A stretch of 35,991 bases of DNA from Desulfocapsa sp. (lineage in GTDB: Bacteria; Desulfobacterota; Desulfobulbia; Desulfobulbales; Desulfocapsaceae): the NCBI GenBank assembly GCA_022712975.1, contig JAFLJO010000172.1, positions 1 through 35,991 on the forward strand, given 5' to 3'. The translations under genes were made by a program, and so were the position numbers. Of the stretch, positions 7,757-19,577 are shown piece after piece (the first letter of the stretch is position 1; each line of letters opens with the position of its first letter). The notes beneath the pieces are model-generated. The model was not told the DNA's origin. It was given only the letters and a program-made list of their open reading frames with translations, and searched no databases.

Positions 7757-9046
7757 TCACATGGGCACAATCAGTTTATTAGTGTCTTCGTTCCAGGTCA
7801 CAATCAGATACCAAAGCATCATAATAAATGCGATCATGGCAAGGGTTCCGCCATATCCCATAACATCTGGAAGAAACACATAGGAACCAAGGGCACCTGA
7901 TTTCTCAAGATTAATTTCATCAGCTCCAAAATTCTGGAACCATTTACTCATAAGTGAACTTGATATACCAAAGAAAGGAACCACAATGATCAGTTTTATC
8001 TGACCTTCACCAACACGCCACAAAGTACCGGTACCGCAACCACCGGCAAGCATAGCACCAAGACCAAATATAAATCCGCCAACTACTCCGCCCCAGCCAA
8101 AAGTGCCTCGAACATAGTGAGCAGGATTAAGAACAGCCTCACCACCATGGGTAATAGGCACACTATATTTCAATACTGCACCACCAATGGCAAGAAGCAG
8201 GATGGATAATGCAATAGACTTGGCAAGAGTACAGTCTCCGGTCATATGTGGCTCACGAAACCCCTGAACCATACACCAGCGACCTCGATGCATAGTATAG
8301 CCAAGTGCCGCAGCAATCATGATAATTCCAGATAATGACGCAATATACTCTTCACTCCTGTCTCCAGCCCAGGTAAAGGCTCCCTCTTCAAATCCAGCAT
8401 AGCTATATGCTAACCAAACGAGTGCTGTAATACTGACAACTGCGAGTATTGACTGAATAAAATTAGGAATATTAATAGTTCCTGATCCACCATCTCCCCA
8501 GGAAATATATTCCATTTCCATATAAAGAAGTTTTAAGCCAAACAAAACACCGGCAGTCAAACCAATCCACATAGTAAAACCATTTGCGGCAAGGTTTCCG
8601 ATAGCATTATACATACCACCAACGTTACAACCACCAGCGAGTGTAGCACCGATACCCATCAGAATACCAGCAATAACTGCCTTTACCATTTCACGGTAGG
8701 GTGGAATACGAAAGGCAAAATCTTTTCCAAGACATGCTGAAATAAAAGCACCAGCAATAAAACCGATGCCAATAACAGATCCAGTACCTCCAAGCAATGC
8801 TGCAGGCGCTTCATCATAATATCCAAGCAATCCGGATTCTGCTCCAATGATATTATTCAATCCATAAATGATCCATTCGCCCCAATTTCTAATTGCCCCA
8901 ACAGCACCCCAAGGACGCCACCATGCCATAATGAGGACTGAAAGAAATGCAACAATCACCCCTGTAATCATTGGATTCCACTCTGATTTACAACAAATTT
9001 TGTAAAGGTCTTTCACCTTGTTTCCCATTACACTTTCCTTACTCAT
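7757..9046 (-). CDS. yedE: YeeE/YedE-family sulfur-compound transporter
   Basis: Polytopic inner-membrane protein of the Sulf_transp family; characterised members import thiosulfate or related sulfur compounds through conserved cysteines. There are roughly ten hydrophobic segments over 429 aa. The two half-repeats each carry the signature AGGC: Cys140 in ATLAGGCNVGGM and Cys337 in AMLAGGCGTGTL. Further cysteines are Cys258 in HRGRWCMV and Cys272. The start at 9046 has a very strong AAGGAGG 7 nt upstream. It is divergent from tusA and the dsrE-like genes, the arrangement of the YedE–TusA–DsrE (YTD) cluster. Function here is most likely sulfur-compound uptake feeding the TusA/DsrE carriers; direction and substrate are inferred. 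Confidence 0.9.
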   Translation of the reverse strand: MSKESVMGNKVKDLYKICCKSEWNPMITGVIVAFLSVLIMAWWRPWGAVGAIRNWGEWIIYGLNNIIGAESGLLGYYDEAPAALLGGTGSVIGIGFIAGAFISACLGKDFAFRIPPYREMVKAVIAGILMGIGATLAGGCNVGGMYNAIGNLAANGFTMWIGLTAGVLFGLKLLYMEMEYISWGDGGSGTINIPNFIQSILAVVSITALVWLAYSYAGFEEGAFTWAGDRSEEYIASLSGIIMIAAALGYTMHRGRWCMVQGFREPHMTGDCTLAKSIALSILLLAIGGAVLKYSVPITHGGEAVLNPAHYVRGTFGWGGVVGGFIFGLGAMLAGGCGTGTLWRVGEGQIKLIIVVPFFGISSSLMSKWFQNFGADEINLEKSGALGSYVFLPDVMGYGGTLAMIAFIMMLWYLIVTWNEDTNKLIVPM

Positions 9047-9105
9047 CCGCTCCTCCTTCGGCCAGATATTACATTTAGTAACGCTTCACAGTCTAAAATA
9101 GAGTT

Positions 9106-9134
9106 TTCTTACCCTTGCCTACATATTTTGTCAA
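9106..9134 (-). promoter_or_regulatory. Putative sigma70 promoter for yedE
   Basis: On the minus strand TTGACA (9129–9134) is followed after exactly 17 nt by TAAGAA (9106–9111), 60 bp before the yedE start. The -35 is perfect and the -10 moderate. Confidence 0.5.
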
Positions 9135-9244
9135 GTATCTAAAGAAAAATCAGCATTTCGAATGCCACAAAACAATAAACATTAATGCACTAAAACAGTG
9201 AATTAGGAAGAAGGTTATTACTTGAATAGCCATTCATTTTACTC

Positions 9245-9273
9245 TTGACATAATTCCACACCTAAAGTATACG
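9245..9273 (+). promoter_or_regulatory. Putative sigma70 promoter for the tusA–dsrE operon
   Basis: TTGACA at 9245–9250, a 17-nt spacer, and TATACG at 9268–9273. This leaves a leader of about 150 nt before the tusA start. Confidence 0.55.
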
Positions 9274-9428
9274 TCTGAATATTATATTTTCAGTGTATAG
9301 AAAAACTACAACTACAGAACAAAGCTATTTCGGACTAAAAAAAAATTATGTTTATCTATCTAACACTAGTGAACAGTAAGTAAGCCAATATTAAAGTACT
9401 AAACAAAATTTCCAGGAGGAAAACCACA

Positions 9429-9686
9429 ATGAGTGATTTTAAAGTTGCCGAAGAAGGAATCAATGTTGATGCCACACTTGATGCTAAAGGATTAAGCTGC
9501 CCTATGCCTCTTCTTCGTACCAAAAAAGAGATAGGAAAGCTCGACTCTGGGCAAGTTCTTCAAATAGATGGTACTGATCCGGGTTCCAGAAATGATCTTC
9601 CTGGCTGGGCCACCCGTGCAGGACATGATTATCTTGGTGAGAAAGAAATGTCTGGTTACATTAGCTTTTTTGTTAAAAAAGGCTAA
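9429..9686 (+). CDS. tusA: TusA/SirA-family sulfur carrier
   Basis: Small cytoplasmic carrier that holds sulfur as a persulfide on one cysteine. The 85-aa protein shows the family core LDAKGLSCPMPLLRTKKEI with the active Cys24 in CPMP, then the conserved VLQIDGTDPGSRNDLPGWATRAGHDYLG. There is a short extra N-terminal stretch (about 10 residues). AGGAGGA lies 8 nt upstream of the ATG, indicating strong translation. Within the divergent cluster with yedE and two DsrE-like genes it probably receives or passes sulfane sulfur during sulfur-compound disproportionation or respiration, rather than acting in tRNA thiolation; that role is inferred from context. Confidence 0.92.
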   Translation: MSDFKVAEEGINVDATLDAKGLSCPMPLLRTKKEIGKLDSGQVLQIDGTDPGSRNDLPGWATRAGHDYLGEKEMSGYISFFVKKG

Positions 9687-9803
9687 TTCCTGCTCGTTTA
9701 TTCTTTTAAATTTAGTACCCTCAAGGTACAAAAAAGAGTCCGTGATACTATGATTTCCTGATTTATCGGGCTGGTATCAATAAGTAATATCCTGGAGGAT
9801 AGT

Positions 9804-10121
9804 ATGTCCAAAAGTCTCGGTATATTTGTTACCAACTCTGACCAGTTCAAACATGTCATGGGAATAACAAAAGCTGCTAAAGCCAAAGGTTCCAGTGTTA
9901 AAATATTTTTTACTTGGGATGCTACCAAAAACCCTAAACAAGAAGCCGGATTTTCCGAGCTTTGTAAAATAGCTGATGACGTCTCCATTTGTGCTGATAG
10001 TTATAAAAACATGGGATACAATGTTGAAGATGTTCCCGAGGGTCTTGACGCCAGCAAAATGGCTACTCAAACCCAGCATGGTATCATCATTGAAGATTAC
10101 GATTGTTATTTAAGTTTATAA
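9804..10121 (+). CDS. DsrE-like sulfur relay protein 1
   Basis: 105-aa soluble protein with a DsrE/DsrF-like start (KSLGIFVTNSDQFKHVMGI) and alternating beta/alpha pattern. The segment VKIFFTWDATKN fits the second strand of the fold. Cysteines at 54, 63 and 101 are candidate persulfide sites. GGAGGA is 4 nt upstream of the ATG. It lies 117 bp after tusA and 10 bp before the second DsrE-like gene. Proteins of this family exchange sulfur with TusA; this is known for DsrEFH and DsrE-like rhodanese systems and inferred here. It does not carry the exact DsrE active-site surroundings I would need to call it DsrE proper. Confidence 0.78.
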   Translation: MSKSLGIFVTNSDQFKHVMGITKAAKAKGSSVKIFFTWDATKNPKQEAGFSELCKIADDVSICADSYKNMGYNVEDVPEGLDASKMATQTQHGIIIEDYDCYLSL

Positions 10122-10131
10122 GGAGGTTCCC

Positions 10132-10443
10132 ATGGAATATAATAAAGTATGCCTGATGTACCGCAACCAGGATTGTACCATTGATGGTATTCGTTCAGCT
10201 CTTGGGTTAGCTGTTGAAAATATGTATGCATATGGCTGCGTAATGGATGAACCTAAGATGGAAAAATTCACTGAGCTCCAGGTCGAGTCTCTTGAAATGC
10301 TTCGCGATATGGAAGGTGATGTTTTAGCAACAAAAGCTTCTAACTGCGAACTCAATGATCTCAAGCCTATCACCATTGAAGAACTTGGTGAGAAACTTCG
10401 TGATATGACCCATATTATCCCTTACGGCATCATCAAAGCTTAG
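10132..10443 (+). CDS. DsrE-like sulfur relay protein 2
   Basis: 103-aa protein. It starts KVCLMYRNQDCTIDGIRSALGL, compatible with the first strand and helix of a DsrE-like fold, followed by a central NMYAYGCVMDEPKMEKF. Cysteines are at 7, 15, 36 and 72. AGGAGG lies 5 nt before the ATG and overlaps the end of the preceding gene, so it is tightly coupled to it. Family assignment is weaker than for its neighbour; it rests on size, fold pattern and gene context. It may form a hetero-oligomer with DsrE-like protein 1, as DsrE and DsrF do. Confidence 0.65.
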   Translation: MEYNKVCLMYRNQDCTIDGIRSALGLAVENMYAYGCVMDEPKMEKFTELQVESLEMLRDMEGDVLATKASNCELNDLKPITIEELGEKLRDMTHIIPYGIIKA

Positions 10444-10457
10444 GAGTAACTTAAACT

Positions 10458-10631
10458 ATGAAAATTCTTAATGTTTATCGTTCAGAGCCAGATGATACCA
10501 CTAAAAAACTGGTTGAAATTGTAGGTAGAGATCGTGATGTAGATTCTTTTGATCTTAATGTGGATGCACCTGATTACGACGCTTTAGTAGATAAAATTTT
10601 TGCTGCTGACCAAACCATTTGCTGGTGGTAG
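10458..10631 (+). CDS. 57-aa peptide with C-terminal Cys-Trp-Trp, sulfur cassette
   Basis: A short gene not recognised by name. It reads MKILNVYRSEPDDTTKKLVE at the start, is very acidic in the middle (VDSFDLNVDAPDYDALVDKI), and ends QTICWW with its only cysteine third from the end. AGGAG is 11 nt upstream of the ATG, and the gene begins 14 bp after the second DsrE-like gene and 30 bp before a strong terminator, so it is the last gene of the operon. The single near-terminal cysteine is reminiscent of DsrH/TusB or DsrC tails, but the protein is much shorter than either. A hypothetical protein in this spot is also reported in YTD clusters, which supports it being real. Confidence 0.75.
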   Translation: MKILNVYRSEPDDTTKKLVEIVGRDRDVDSFDLNVDAPDYDALVDKIFAADQTICWW

Positions 10632-10660
10632 TTTGTTAGACTTAGAATTTTAGCCCTAAC

Positions 10661-10708
10661 AAAAAAAATCCCGATGCTTTTATTAATAAAAGCATCGGGA
10701 TTTTTTTT
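10661..10708. terminator. Bidirectional intrinsic terminator
   Basis: A perfect 48-bp palindrome: AAAAAAAATCCCGATGCTTT leads into a small TATTAATA turn and the complementary arm ends ATCGGGATTTTTTTT. It has a T-run on both strands and lies between the convergent sulfur operon (plus) and the serine hydrolase gene (minus), so it can stop both. Confidence 0.93.
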
Positions 10709-10770
10709 GTTCATAGTCATAAGGTTTTAATGCTCAGGAGGCGTAAGTAAAAAATAAATTTATCGTTTTT

Positions 10771-11892
10771 TCAGTTTTCTACCTGATGAACCTTTCCCCT
10801 GTCTTCCATCAACAAATTATGAAGCTCTGGTCTGAATTCCTTAATTTTCCTATTATCAAGTCCATAACAAACACGATTTGTTAACAGCACTGCAATACAA
10901 TCTTTTTCAGGATCTATCCAGAATGACGTTCCGGTAAAACCCAGATGTCCTACACTTTTTTCTGAAAAATACTTTCCGGCACTTGAGTTTTGTGAAGATA
11001 CCATACTGAAGCCCATGGTCCAGGTTGACTTTCCTACTCTTTTTAGCGTTTTCCGAAGGAGTTTGTTTGAGTAGGCAGGATGCTGTTCCCTGTCCCTCCA
11101 CTGATCTAGCAGGTGTTCACAAAAACTCATTACCCCCGAAAGTGTTCCAAAGAGTCCTGCATGTCCTGCTACTCCACCCATGGCTCTGCAGTTATCATCA
11201 TGTACAAGTCCGGAAAGGCGTTTTTTGCTCCATAAACAATTCCCAGTGTCCACATAGGTAGGGGTATGCTTTTCTAAAGAATTGGGGAAAATAAGGTCTT
11301 TTTGAAGTTTCAGAGGGGGATAAATGATCTTTCCGCTTAGTTCATCTATTTCTTTGCCAGTAATTTTTTCAATTATAAGGCCGAGAAGTATAAAACCTAA
11401 ATCGCTGTAACAGTGAATATCACCTTTTTGAAAGCGCAATTGTTCATTTAATATTTGTTGTAATAAATATTCTTTTCTGTTTTTGCCAGAAATTTTTATC
11501 AATTCATTAAAATATTCTCTGTGAGATACAAACCCTGCACTGTGCGACATTAATTCTTTAATTGATATCTTTTTTTTATCTTCGGGACATCTTGAAAAAA
11601 TTTCACCCAGTGTTGTGTAAGGTTTTATTGCGTTTTTTTCAAAAAGATGCAGCAAAACCGGTACTGTTACAAGAGCTTTGCTCAGTGAGGCAAGATCAAA
11701 AAAATCATCCTTTTCAAGCTTTTTTTCAAAAGGTTCCTGCTGAGAAAATCCATAGTATTTCTTGAATCTATCATAACCACCATTACTCCATCTTGAAAAA
11801 GCAACAGCTGAAGCAGAAAAAAATCTGTTATTTAAAGATGTTATAAATAAATTTTCTATTTTTTCAAACCTCTTATTTTCCATTTTAACCAT
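10771..11892 (-). CDS. Serine beta-lactamase-like hydrolase (class C / EstB type)
   Basis: Beta-lactamase-fold serine hydrolase, 373 aa. The nucleophile motif is SLSK (Ser69, Lys72) in DLASLSKALV, the second motif is YSD (162–164) in CYSDLGFILLG, and the third is probably the HLG of VGHLGFTGTSFWIDP. GVAGHAGLFGT is also typical of this group. There is no clear signal peptide, so it is probably cytoplasmic or non-classically exported; substrate unknown (esterase, peptidase or muropeptide hydrolase). An ATG at 11883 with GGGATGG upstream is an alternative start. Stands alone, ending at the shared terminator. Confidence 0.88.
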   Translation of the reverse strand: MVKMENKRFEKIENLFITSLNNRFFSASAVAFSRWSNGGYDRFKKYYGFSQQEPFEKKLEKDDFFDLASLSKALVTVPVLLHLFEKNAIKPYTTLGEIFSRCPEDKKKISIKELMSHSAGFVSHREYFNELIKISGKNRKEYLLQQILNEQLRFQKGDIHCYSDLGFILLGLIIEKITGKEIDELSGKIIYPPLKLQKDLIFPNSLEKHTPTYVDTGNCLWSKKRLSGLVHDDNCRAMGGVAGHAGLFGTLSGVMSFCEHLLDQWRDREQHPAYSNKLLRKTLKRVGKSTWTMGFSMVSSQNSSAGKYFSEKSVGHLGFTGTSFWIDPEKDCIAVLLTNRVCYGLDNRKIKEFRPELHNLLMEDRGKVHQVEN

Positions 11893-11918
11893 CCCTGTTT
11901 CAACTGACTTGAAGAAAT

Positions 11919-12014
11919 GAACATTATGCCCTGCGGGCAGAAGGCATTCGGTATGCGGTTTTCGGCAAGCAACATAGGAACAACTCCCACAGAAACTTTA
12001 ATTTTCCGATACAT
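11919..12014. repeat. Dispersed intergenic repeat, copy 2 (upstream of serine hydrolase)
   Basis: About 96 bp nearly identical to 4180–4282, in the same plus-strand orientation. It carries three 7-bp units (CATTCGG, TATGCGG, TTTTCGG) at 11945–11965 instead of four, and the palindrome GCCCTGCGGGC near 11928–11938. Both copies lie just upstream of a minus-strand gene start. No coding frame. Confidence 0.85.
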
Positions 12015-12346
12015 ATACATTAACATAATTCTAATATAGCTTGTTTTTTTACCCGGTTTACACTAGAATAATGCAAAGATGTATAGTCAGTTATCGTATT
12101 GTTTTTCCGTCTAAAATTTTAAATATTTTTTATGTTTTTAACAATCTTTTAACAGCAAATGTCAGGAGTTTACTCATAACCTCGTTAATAAGCTGTTAAA
12201 AACGATTAATTAACAAATATTCTCTTTTTTTTCACATAACTTTGTTTATAAAAAAAACCATTATTTTAGTATGTTATTTACCTATTCAACATACTAACAC
12301 CCTTAATAACAATAATAAAAAGATTATTTAATAAAGGGATACCCCT
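12015..12346. other. AT-rich leader upstream of dnaN
   Basis: About 330 bp at the switch between leftward and rightward genes. Two perfect 10-bp inverted repeats are present: TTTTAACAGC (12147–12156) with GCTGTTAAAA (12192–12201), and TTAGTATGTT (12266–12275) with AACATACTAA (12288–12297), the latter about 50 bp before dnaN. One TTTTTCACA at 12228–12236 fits the loose DnaA-box pattern TTWTNCACA but lies in a T-run. It probably holds the dnaN promoter and its control; an origin is not shown. Confidence 0.5.
12266..12297. promoter_or_regulatory. Inverted repeat before dnaN, possible operator or leader hairpin
   Basis: Perfect arms TTAGTATGTT and AACATACTAA around a 12-nt spacer. The position, 50 bp upstream of the dnaN ATG, suits an operator or a 5'-UTR hairpin; no known family is recognised. 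Confidence 0.4.
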
Positions 12347-13477
12347 ATGACACTAAATTGTAGTATTTCACGATCTGATTTTATGGAAGGTCTTAACAGC
12401 CTGCAAAACATCACAAACAAACGGGTTACTCTAGCTATACTCTCAAACATTCTCATTGAAACGACAAATGATAGTTTGATACTCACAGCAACTGATCTTG
12501 AGGTAGGATTGCGAATTGAAGTTCCTGCTGAAATAAACGATCAGGGAACATTAACCCTACCAAGTAAAAAGATTTTCGAAATAGTACGGGAATCCGGTTC
12601 TAACACTATTAGCATACAGGAAACTGAAAACAGTTGGGTTATTATTTCTGCAGGACTGAGTACCTATAATCTTGCAGGTATGGCAAGTGATGATTTTCCT
12701 GAATTTCCTACATTTAATGAGGAAAACTTTGTTTCATTTGAAGCAGGGATATTTTCTGATATCATCGATAAAGTTATTTTCTCTGTAGCCAACGAAGAAG
12801 AAAATGCCTATTCCCTAACCAGTGCCCTTTTTGAAACAGAAAAGAGAGATGAAAAATCATATTTACGAATGATTTCATCGGATGGACATCGTCTTTCTAT
12901 TATGGAAAAAGATGTGGCAACTGATATTGATTTGTTAAATATCCAACCTGGTACATTGATTCCTAAAAAAGGTATCCAAGAACTTAAAAAATTCTGTGAT
13001 ACCAGGGATAATATTGAAATTTCCTTTGAAGAAAAACAGGTGATTGTAAAAGACAACGAAGCTACCATGATTATTCGTTTAAAAAAGGGTGAATTTCCTC
13101 AATATGGTGCAATAGTTCAGGCTGTCCAGCTTGAAAACAAAATACAAATAGAAAGAATCCCATTTTTAGACTCATTAAAACGAATAAATCTTTTCACCGA
13201 AGATATTTATCATACCATTCAGTTTGAAATCGAAAACGGAAAAATGATTTTAAGTTCACAGAATGTAGATCTTGGGAATGCAAAAGATATTCAAGATGTG
13301 ATATATGACGGTGAGCCATTACTACTTGGTTTTAACTGCCGATATTTTATCGATGCTCTCACGATTATGGAATGTGATATAGTGGATGCATATATCAATT
13401 CCAATAAAAGTCCTTGTCTTATGAAATCCGATGCTGATGAAGGTTTTTTAAGTATTATAATGCCAATGCAATTATAA
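12347..13477 (+). CDS. dnaN: DNA polymerase III beta sliding clamp
   Basis: Ring-shaped processivity clamp of the replicative polymerase, 376 aa in three repeated clamp domains. Recognisable pieces are KRVTLAILSNILIETTNDSLILTATDLEVG in the first domain, FPEFPTF, ISSDGHRLSIMEKD in the second domain, and a C-terminal FNCRYFIDAL ... FLSIIMPMQL, where the final M-x-M/L residues line the peptide-binding groove. AAAGGG lies 8 nt upstream of the ATG. Normally dnaN follows dnaA and precedes recF; here dnaA and recF are absent and gyrB is next. Confidence 0.97.
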   Translation: MTLNCSISRSDFMEGLNSLQNITNKRVTLAILSNILIETTNDSLILTATDLEVGLRIEVPAEINDQGTLTLPSKKIFEIVRESGSNTISIQETENSWVIISAGLSTYNLAGMASDDFPEFPTFNEENFVSFEAGIFSDIIDKVIFSVANEEENAYSLTSALFETEKRDEKSYLRMISSDGHRLSIMEKDVATDIDLLNIQPGTLIPKKGIQELKKFCDTRDNIEISFEEKQVIVKDNEATMIIRLKKGEFPQYGAIVQAVQLENKIQIERIPFLDSLKRINLFTEDIYHTIQFEIENGKMILSSQNVDLGNAKDIQDVIYDGEPLLLGFNCRYFIDALTIMECDIVDAYINSNKSPCLMKSDADEGFLSIIMPMQL

Positions 13478-13504
13478 TATGTAATTTATATAAGTAACTT
13501 ATAG

Positions 13505-15976
<2,472 letters not shown>

Positions 15977-16033
15977 TTATTAGGAATATTGTGAAAGCAA
16001 TGTTCCATAAAGTAGTAAACATTTGGAATTAAT

Positions 16034-18562
16034 ATGACCACAGAAGAACAAGAGCAGCATCCCTCCATATCCATAGAAAAGGAGATGAAAAAATCGTATC
16101 TCGATTATGCGATGAGCGTCATTATAGGTAGAGCATTACCTGATGTTCGTGATGGTTTAAAACCTGTTCACCGCAGAGCACTTTTTGCAATGCGGGAACT
16201 TTCAGTATTTTTCAATAAACCCTATGTAAAATCAGCACGTATTGTCGGTGATGTAATTGGTAAGTATCATCCCCATGGTGATACAGCAGCCTATGATACC
16301 ATTGTTCGCATGGCTCAGTATTGGTCCATGCGCTACCCATTGGTTGATGGTCAGGGTAACTTCGGTTCCATGGATGGCGATTCTCCTGCTGCCATGCGTT
16401 ATACTGAAGCACGAATGACCCGGATTGACAGAGAAATAGTAGGGGATCTTGAAAAAGATACCGTAGATTTTGGCCCCAACTATGATAACTCACTGACAGA
16501 GCCCTTGGTTATGCCCAGTAAGGTTCCAAATTTGCTCGTCAATGGATCTTCCGGTATTGCTGTTGGAATGGCAACCAATATTCCACCCCATAACCTTACA
16601 GAGGTTATGAATGGTTTAATTGCTATGGTTGACGATTCCAACATTACTGTTCATGAACTGATGAGTATTATAACCGGCCCTGATTTCCCCACCGGTGCTT
16701 TCATATGTGGTCGTGCAGGAATACGTGAAGCCTATGAAACCGGACGCGGCAGTGTTCTTATGCGGTCTCGCACTCACGTTGAAAATATTAAGGGTGGTAA
16801 ACGAGAAGCTATTATTGTTACTGAAATTCCTTATCAGCAAAATAAAGCAACACTGGTTATAAAAATTGCTCTTCTTGTAAAAGATAAGAGAATTAATGCG
16901 ATATCCGAGGTTCGTGATGAATCGGATAGAAACGGTACGCGGATTGTTATCGAATTGAAAAAAGATGAAATTGCAGAAGTTGTTATAAACCAGCTTTACA
17001 AGATGACACCATTGCAAAGATCTTTTGGTATTATCTTTCTCGCAATTGTAAATAATAAGCCTGAAGTTCTTAATTTAAAACAGATTCTTGAATATTTTAT
17101 TCTTCATCGTAAGGTGGTTGTTTACCGTCGTACAGCCTTTGAACTCCGAAAAGCTGAGGAAAAAGCCCATCTTCTCGAAGGTCTTAAAATTGCTATTACC
17201 AACCTTGATGATGTTATCGAATTGATAAAAAATTCTGTGAATCCGGCTGTAGCCAAGGCGGAATTGATTAGCCGTTACGATCTCTCTGAAATTCAGGCTC
17301 AATCCATTCTTGATATGCGTCTCCAGCGTCTCACTGGCCTTGAACGGGATAAAATTATAAAAGATTACAAAGAAATAATTGCTGAAATTGATCGCTTAAG
17401 AAAAATTCTTGCCGATGAAGTTCTGGTCATGAAAATTATTCGTGATGAATTTATTGAAATCAAGGATACCTATGGCGATGAAAGGCGTACTGAAATTATT
17501 GATGCGGTAGATGAAATTCTTCCTGAAGATATGATTACCCAGGAGGATATGGCAGTAACAGTTACCCATACAGGCTATATTAAACGGAATTCTGTAAGTA
17601 TATACAGATCTCAAAAACGAGGAGGTAAGGGTGTTTTTGGTGTGAAAAATGTTGAGGAGGATTTTGTATCAAACCTCTATGTAGCATCCACCCATGACAC
17701 ATTCCTCTTTTTCACAAATCACGGAAAAATATTTTGGCGTAAAGTATACCAACTTCCACTTGCCGGACGTACTGCAAGAGGAAAAGCGATTGTTAACCTA
17801 CTTAATCTTGCAGAAGATGAAAAAGTGGCAGCTATTTTACCAGTTGCAGATCTTCAGAATGAAAAGAGTAATAAAACCATACTTATGGTTACCCGTCTCG
17901 GAAGGGTAAAGAAAACAAGTCTTCAGGAATTTATTAAACCATTGAAACGAGGTAAGAAAGCACTCACAATCAATGAAGGTGATGAAATTATCTCAGCCCA
18001 TATTCTCACAGGCGATGACACCATATTCCTTCTTTCAAAAAATGGTGCATCCATTCATTTTCATGAAGATGATGTACGTACCATGGGAAGAACAGCTGCT
18101 GGTGTTCGTGGTATCCGCTTAAAAGAAAATGATTTTGTAGTTGGATCAATTGTTATTGATTCAGATTCATCCATTCTTACTGTTACTGAAAACGGCTATG
18201 GAAAACGAAGTCCTGTTGCAGATTATCGTATTCAAAGACGTGGTGGCTTGGGTATCATGGCCATTAGAACAAGTGATCGTAATGGTTCTGTTGTAGGGGG
18301 CATGCAGGTGGATGATGATTCAGAAGTTATGCTGATTGCTAATTCCGGTAAAATGATTCGTATGCCAATGGGTAATGTTCGTATTATTGGACGAACGACT
18401 CAAGGTGTTGGACTCATAAAGCTTGCTGAAAAAGAAAAGGTCGTTGCAATGGATCTTGTGGCTCCAGAAGATGATTCTGATGATGATGATGATGAAACAG
18501 AAGTAGAATATGGCGATGAAGCAGAGAAAGGAAAGGAAAACGAACAGAACAACGATGAATAG
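16034..18562 (+). CDS. gyrA: DNA gyrase subunit A
   Basis: Breakage-reunion subunit. [20 protein letters not shown] and LKPVHRRAL open the winged-helix domain. The catalytic tyrosine is Tyr123 in [11 protein letters not shown]. The quinolone-determining region reads [11 protein letters not shown] (Thr84, Asp88). The GyrA box QKRGGKG at about 527–533 marks the DNA-wrapping C-terminal domain and separates this from ParC. The tail is strongly acidic ([14 protein letters not shown] and beyond), as in GyrA proteins where the tail tunes supercoiling. 842 aa. It follows gyrB after 57 bp and overlaps gpsA by 8 bp. Confidence 0.97.
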   Translation: MTTEEQEQHPSISIEKEMKKSYLDYAMSVIIGRALPDVRDGLKPVHRRALFAMRELSVFFNKPYVKSARIVGDVIGKYHPHGDTAAYDTIVRMAQYWSMRYPLVDGQGNFGSMDGDSPAAMRYTEARMTRIDREIVGDLEKDTVDFGPNYDNSLTEPLVMPSKVPNLLVNGSSGIAVGMATNIPPHNLTEVMNGLIAMVDDSNITVHELMSIITGPDFPTGAFICGRAGIREAYETGRGSVLMRSRTHVENIKGGKREAIIVTEIPYQQNKATLVIKIALLVKDKRINAISEVRDESDRNGTRIVIELKKDEIAEVVINQLYKMTPLQRSFGIIFLAIVNNKPEVLNLKQILEYFILHRKVVVYRRTAFELRKAEEKAHLLEGLKIAITNLDDVIELIKNSVNPAVAKAELISRYDLSEIQAQSILDMRLQRLTGLERDKIIKDYKEIIAEIDRLRKILADEVLVMKIIRDEFIEIKDTYGDERRTEIIDAVDEILPEDMITQEDMAVTVTHTGYIKRNSVSIYRSQKRGGKGVFGVKNVEEDFVSNLYVASTHDTFLFFTNHGKIFWRKVYQLPLAGRTARGKAIVNLLNLAEDEKVAAILPVADLQNEKSNKTILMVTRLGRVKKTSLQEFIKPLKRGKKALTINEGDEIISAHILTGDDTIFLLSKNGASIHFHEDDVRTMGRTAAGVRGIRLKENDFVVGSIVIDSDSSILTVTENGYGKRSPVADYRIQRRGGLGIMAIRTSDRNGSVVGGMQVDDDSEVMLIANSGKMIRMPMGNVRIIGRTTQGVGLIKLAEKEKVVAMDLVAPEDDSDDDDDETEVEYGDEAEKGKENEQNNDE

Positions 18563-19577
18563 TACAGAAGTAAATAAAGTCGCTGTTATTGGGGCAGGTT
18601 CCTGGGGGACAGCCATAGCAGGAGTTCTGTCCGGTAAGGGGTTAAATACAGTGCTCTGGGGACACAATGAAGAACACGTCACTACTCTGCAAGTAGATAG
18701 GGAAAATAAAAAATATCTGCCAGGTCATCCTTTTCCTGAATCTCTTAAAATTGAAATAGATCTAAAAGAGGCGGCAACCGGTGCAGATGTTGTCTGTATG
18801 GTTGTCCCCTCCCATGGATATCGTGCTGTTTTTAAAAAACTTATACCCTATTTAAAAACAGGGGCAAGTGTTGTATCCGCTGTTAAAGGTATCGAAAACG
18901 ACTCTCTTATGACTATGACACAGGTTATGAGGGATAGCCTTGGCAGTGCTTTAACCGCCAAAAACTTAACTCTTTCAGTACTTTCAGGGCCATCATTTGC
19001 AACGGAAGTGGCTCAGGGCTTACCAACTCTTGTCACCATCGGCTGTGATGAGCTTGAAAAAGCAGTTTTTCTCCAAAATATTTTTGGGACTGAACGTTTC
19101 CGTGTCTACGCTGTTCAAGATATGCTAGGTCTTGAAATAAGCGCAGCACTTAAAAACATTGTGGCCATTGCAGCAGGAATTAGTGATGGTTTAGGCTATG
19201 GTTTAAACAGCAGAGCAGCTCTAATCACCAGAGGTCTTGCAGAAATTACCCGAATGGGCGTGGTTATGGGTGCTGATCCTGTCACGTTTTCCGGTCTTTC
19301 TGGTCTTGGTGATCTGGTTCTTACCTGTACCGGTGATCTCAGTCGAAACCGAACAGTGGGTCTCAAACTTGGTGAAGGAAAGAAACTTCCCGAGATCCTT
19401 GATGAAATGGAGATGGTGGCAGAAGGAGTAAAAACTACCAAATCTGTTCATGATCTTATGCTAAAGATGGACGTGGAAATGCCAATTCTTGATCAGGTTT
19501 ATCAAATATTATATAAAGATAAAGAATGCTCAGAAGCTGTTAATGATCTGTTAACAAGAGAACTTAAGGTAGAGTAA
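18555..19577 (+). CDS. gpsA: Glycerol-3-phosphate dehydrogenase (NAD(P)+)
   Basis: Makes sn-glycerol-3-phosphate from dihydroxyacetone phosphate for phospholipid synthesis. The Rossmann motif [13 protein letters not shown] is at the N-terminus, followed by [44 protein letters not shown] with the catalytic lysine, and [19 protein letters not shown]. The ATG at 18555 gives 340 aa, the usual family size, and overlaps the gyrA stop; upstream in-frame codons lie within gyrA. Coupling to gyrA is by overlap. Confidence 0.96.
   Translation: MNSTEVNKVAVIGAGSWGTAIAGVLSGKGLNTVLWGHNEEHVTTLQVDRENKKYLPGHPFPESLKIEIDLKEAATGADVVCMVVPSHGYRAVFKKLIPYLKTGASVVSAVKGIENDSLMTMTQVMRDSLGSALTAKNLTLSVLSGPSFATEVAQGLPTLVTIGCDELEKAVFLQNIFGTERFRVYAVQDMLGLEISAALKNIVAIAAGISDGLGYGLNSRAALITRGLAEITRMGVVMGADPVTFSGLSGLGDLVLTCTGDLSRNRTVGLKLGEGKKLPEILDEMEMVAEGVKTTKSVHDLMLKMDVEMPILDQVYQILYKDKECSEAVNDLLTRELKVE

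Larger units (their letters stand above)
9047..9428. other. Divergent promoter region between yedE and tusA
   Basis: This 382-bp AT-rich gap carries two outward-facing sigma70-like promoters, listed separately, and strong ribosome sites at both ends. No frame or structured RNA is evident. Any shared regulator would be expected to bind between about 9135 and 9244, but I see no clear operator dyad. Confidence 0.6.

Noticed and set aside
9698..10376. Minus-strand frames across tusA and the dsrE-like genes
   Set aside because: No ribosome sites and no similarity; the plus-strand genes have strong ribosome sites and known folds.
12015..12346. Chromosome origin (oriC) upstream of dnaN
   Set aside because: AT-rich with dyads and a strand switch, but only one weak DnaA-box-like 9-mer inside a T-run and no dnaA; not enough for a feature call.
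16280..16300. Quinolone-resistance mutation at GyrA Thr84
   Set aside because: Thr at this position is a natural residue in many bacteria, and the following Asp is retained.
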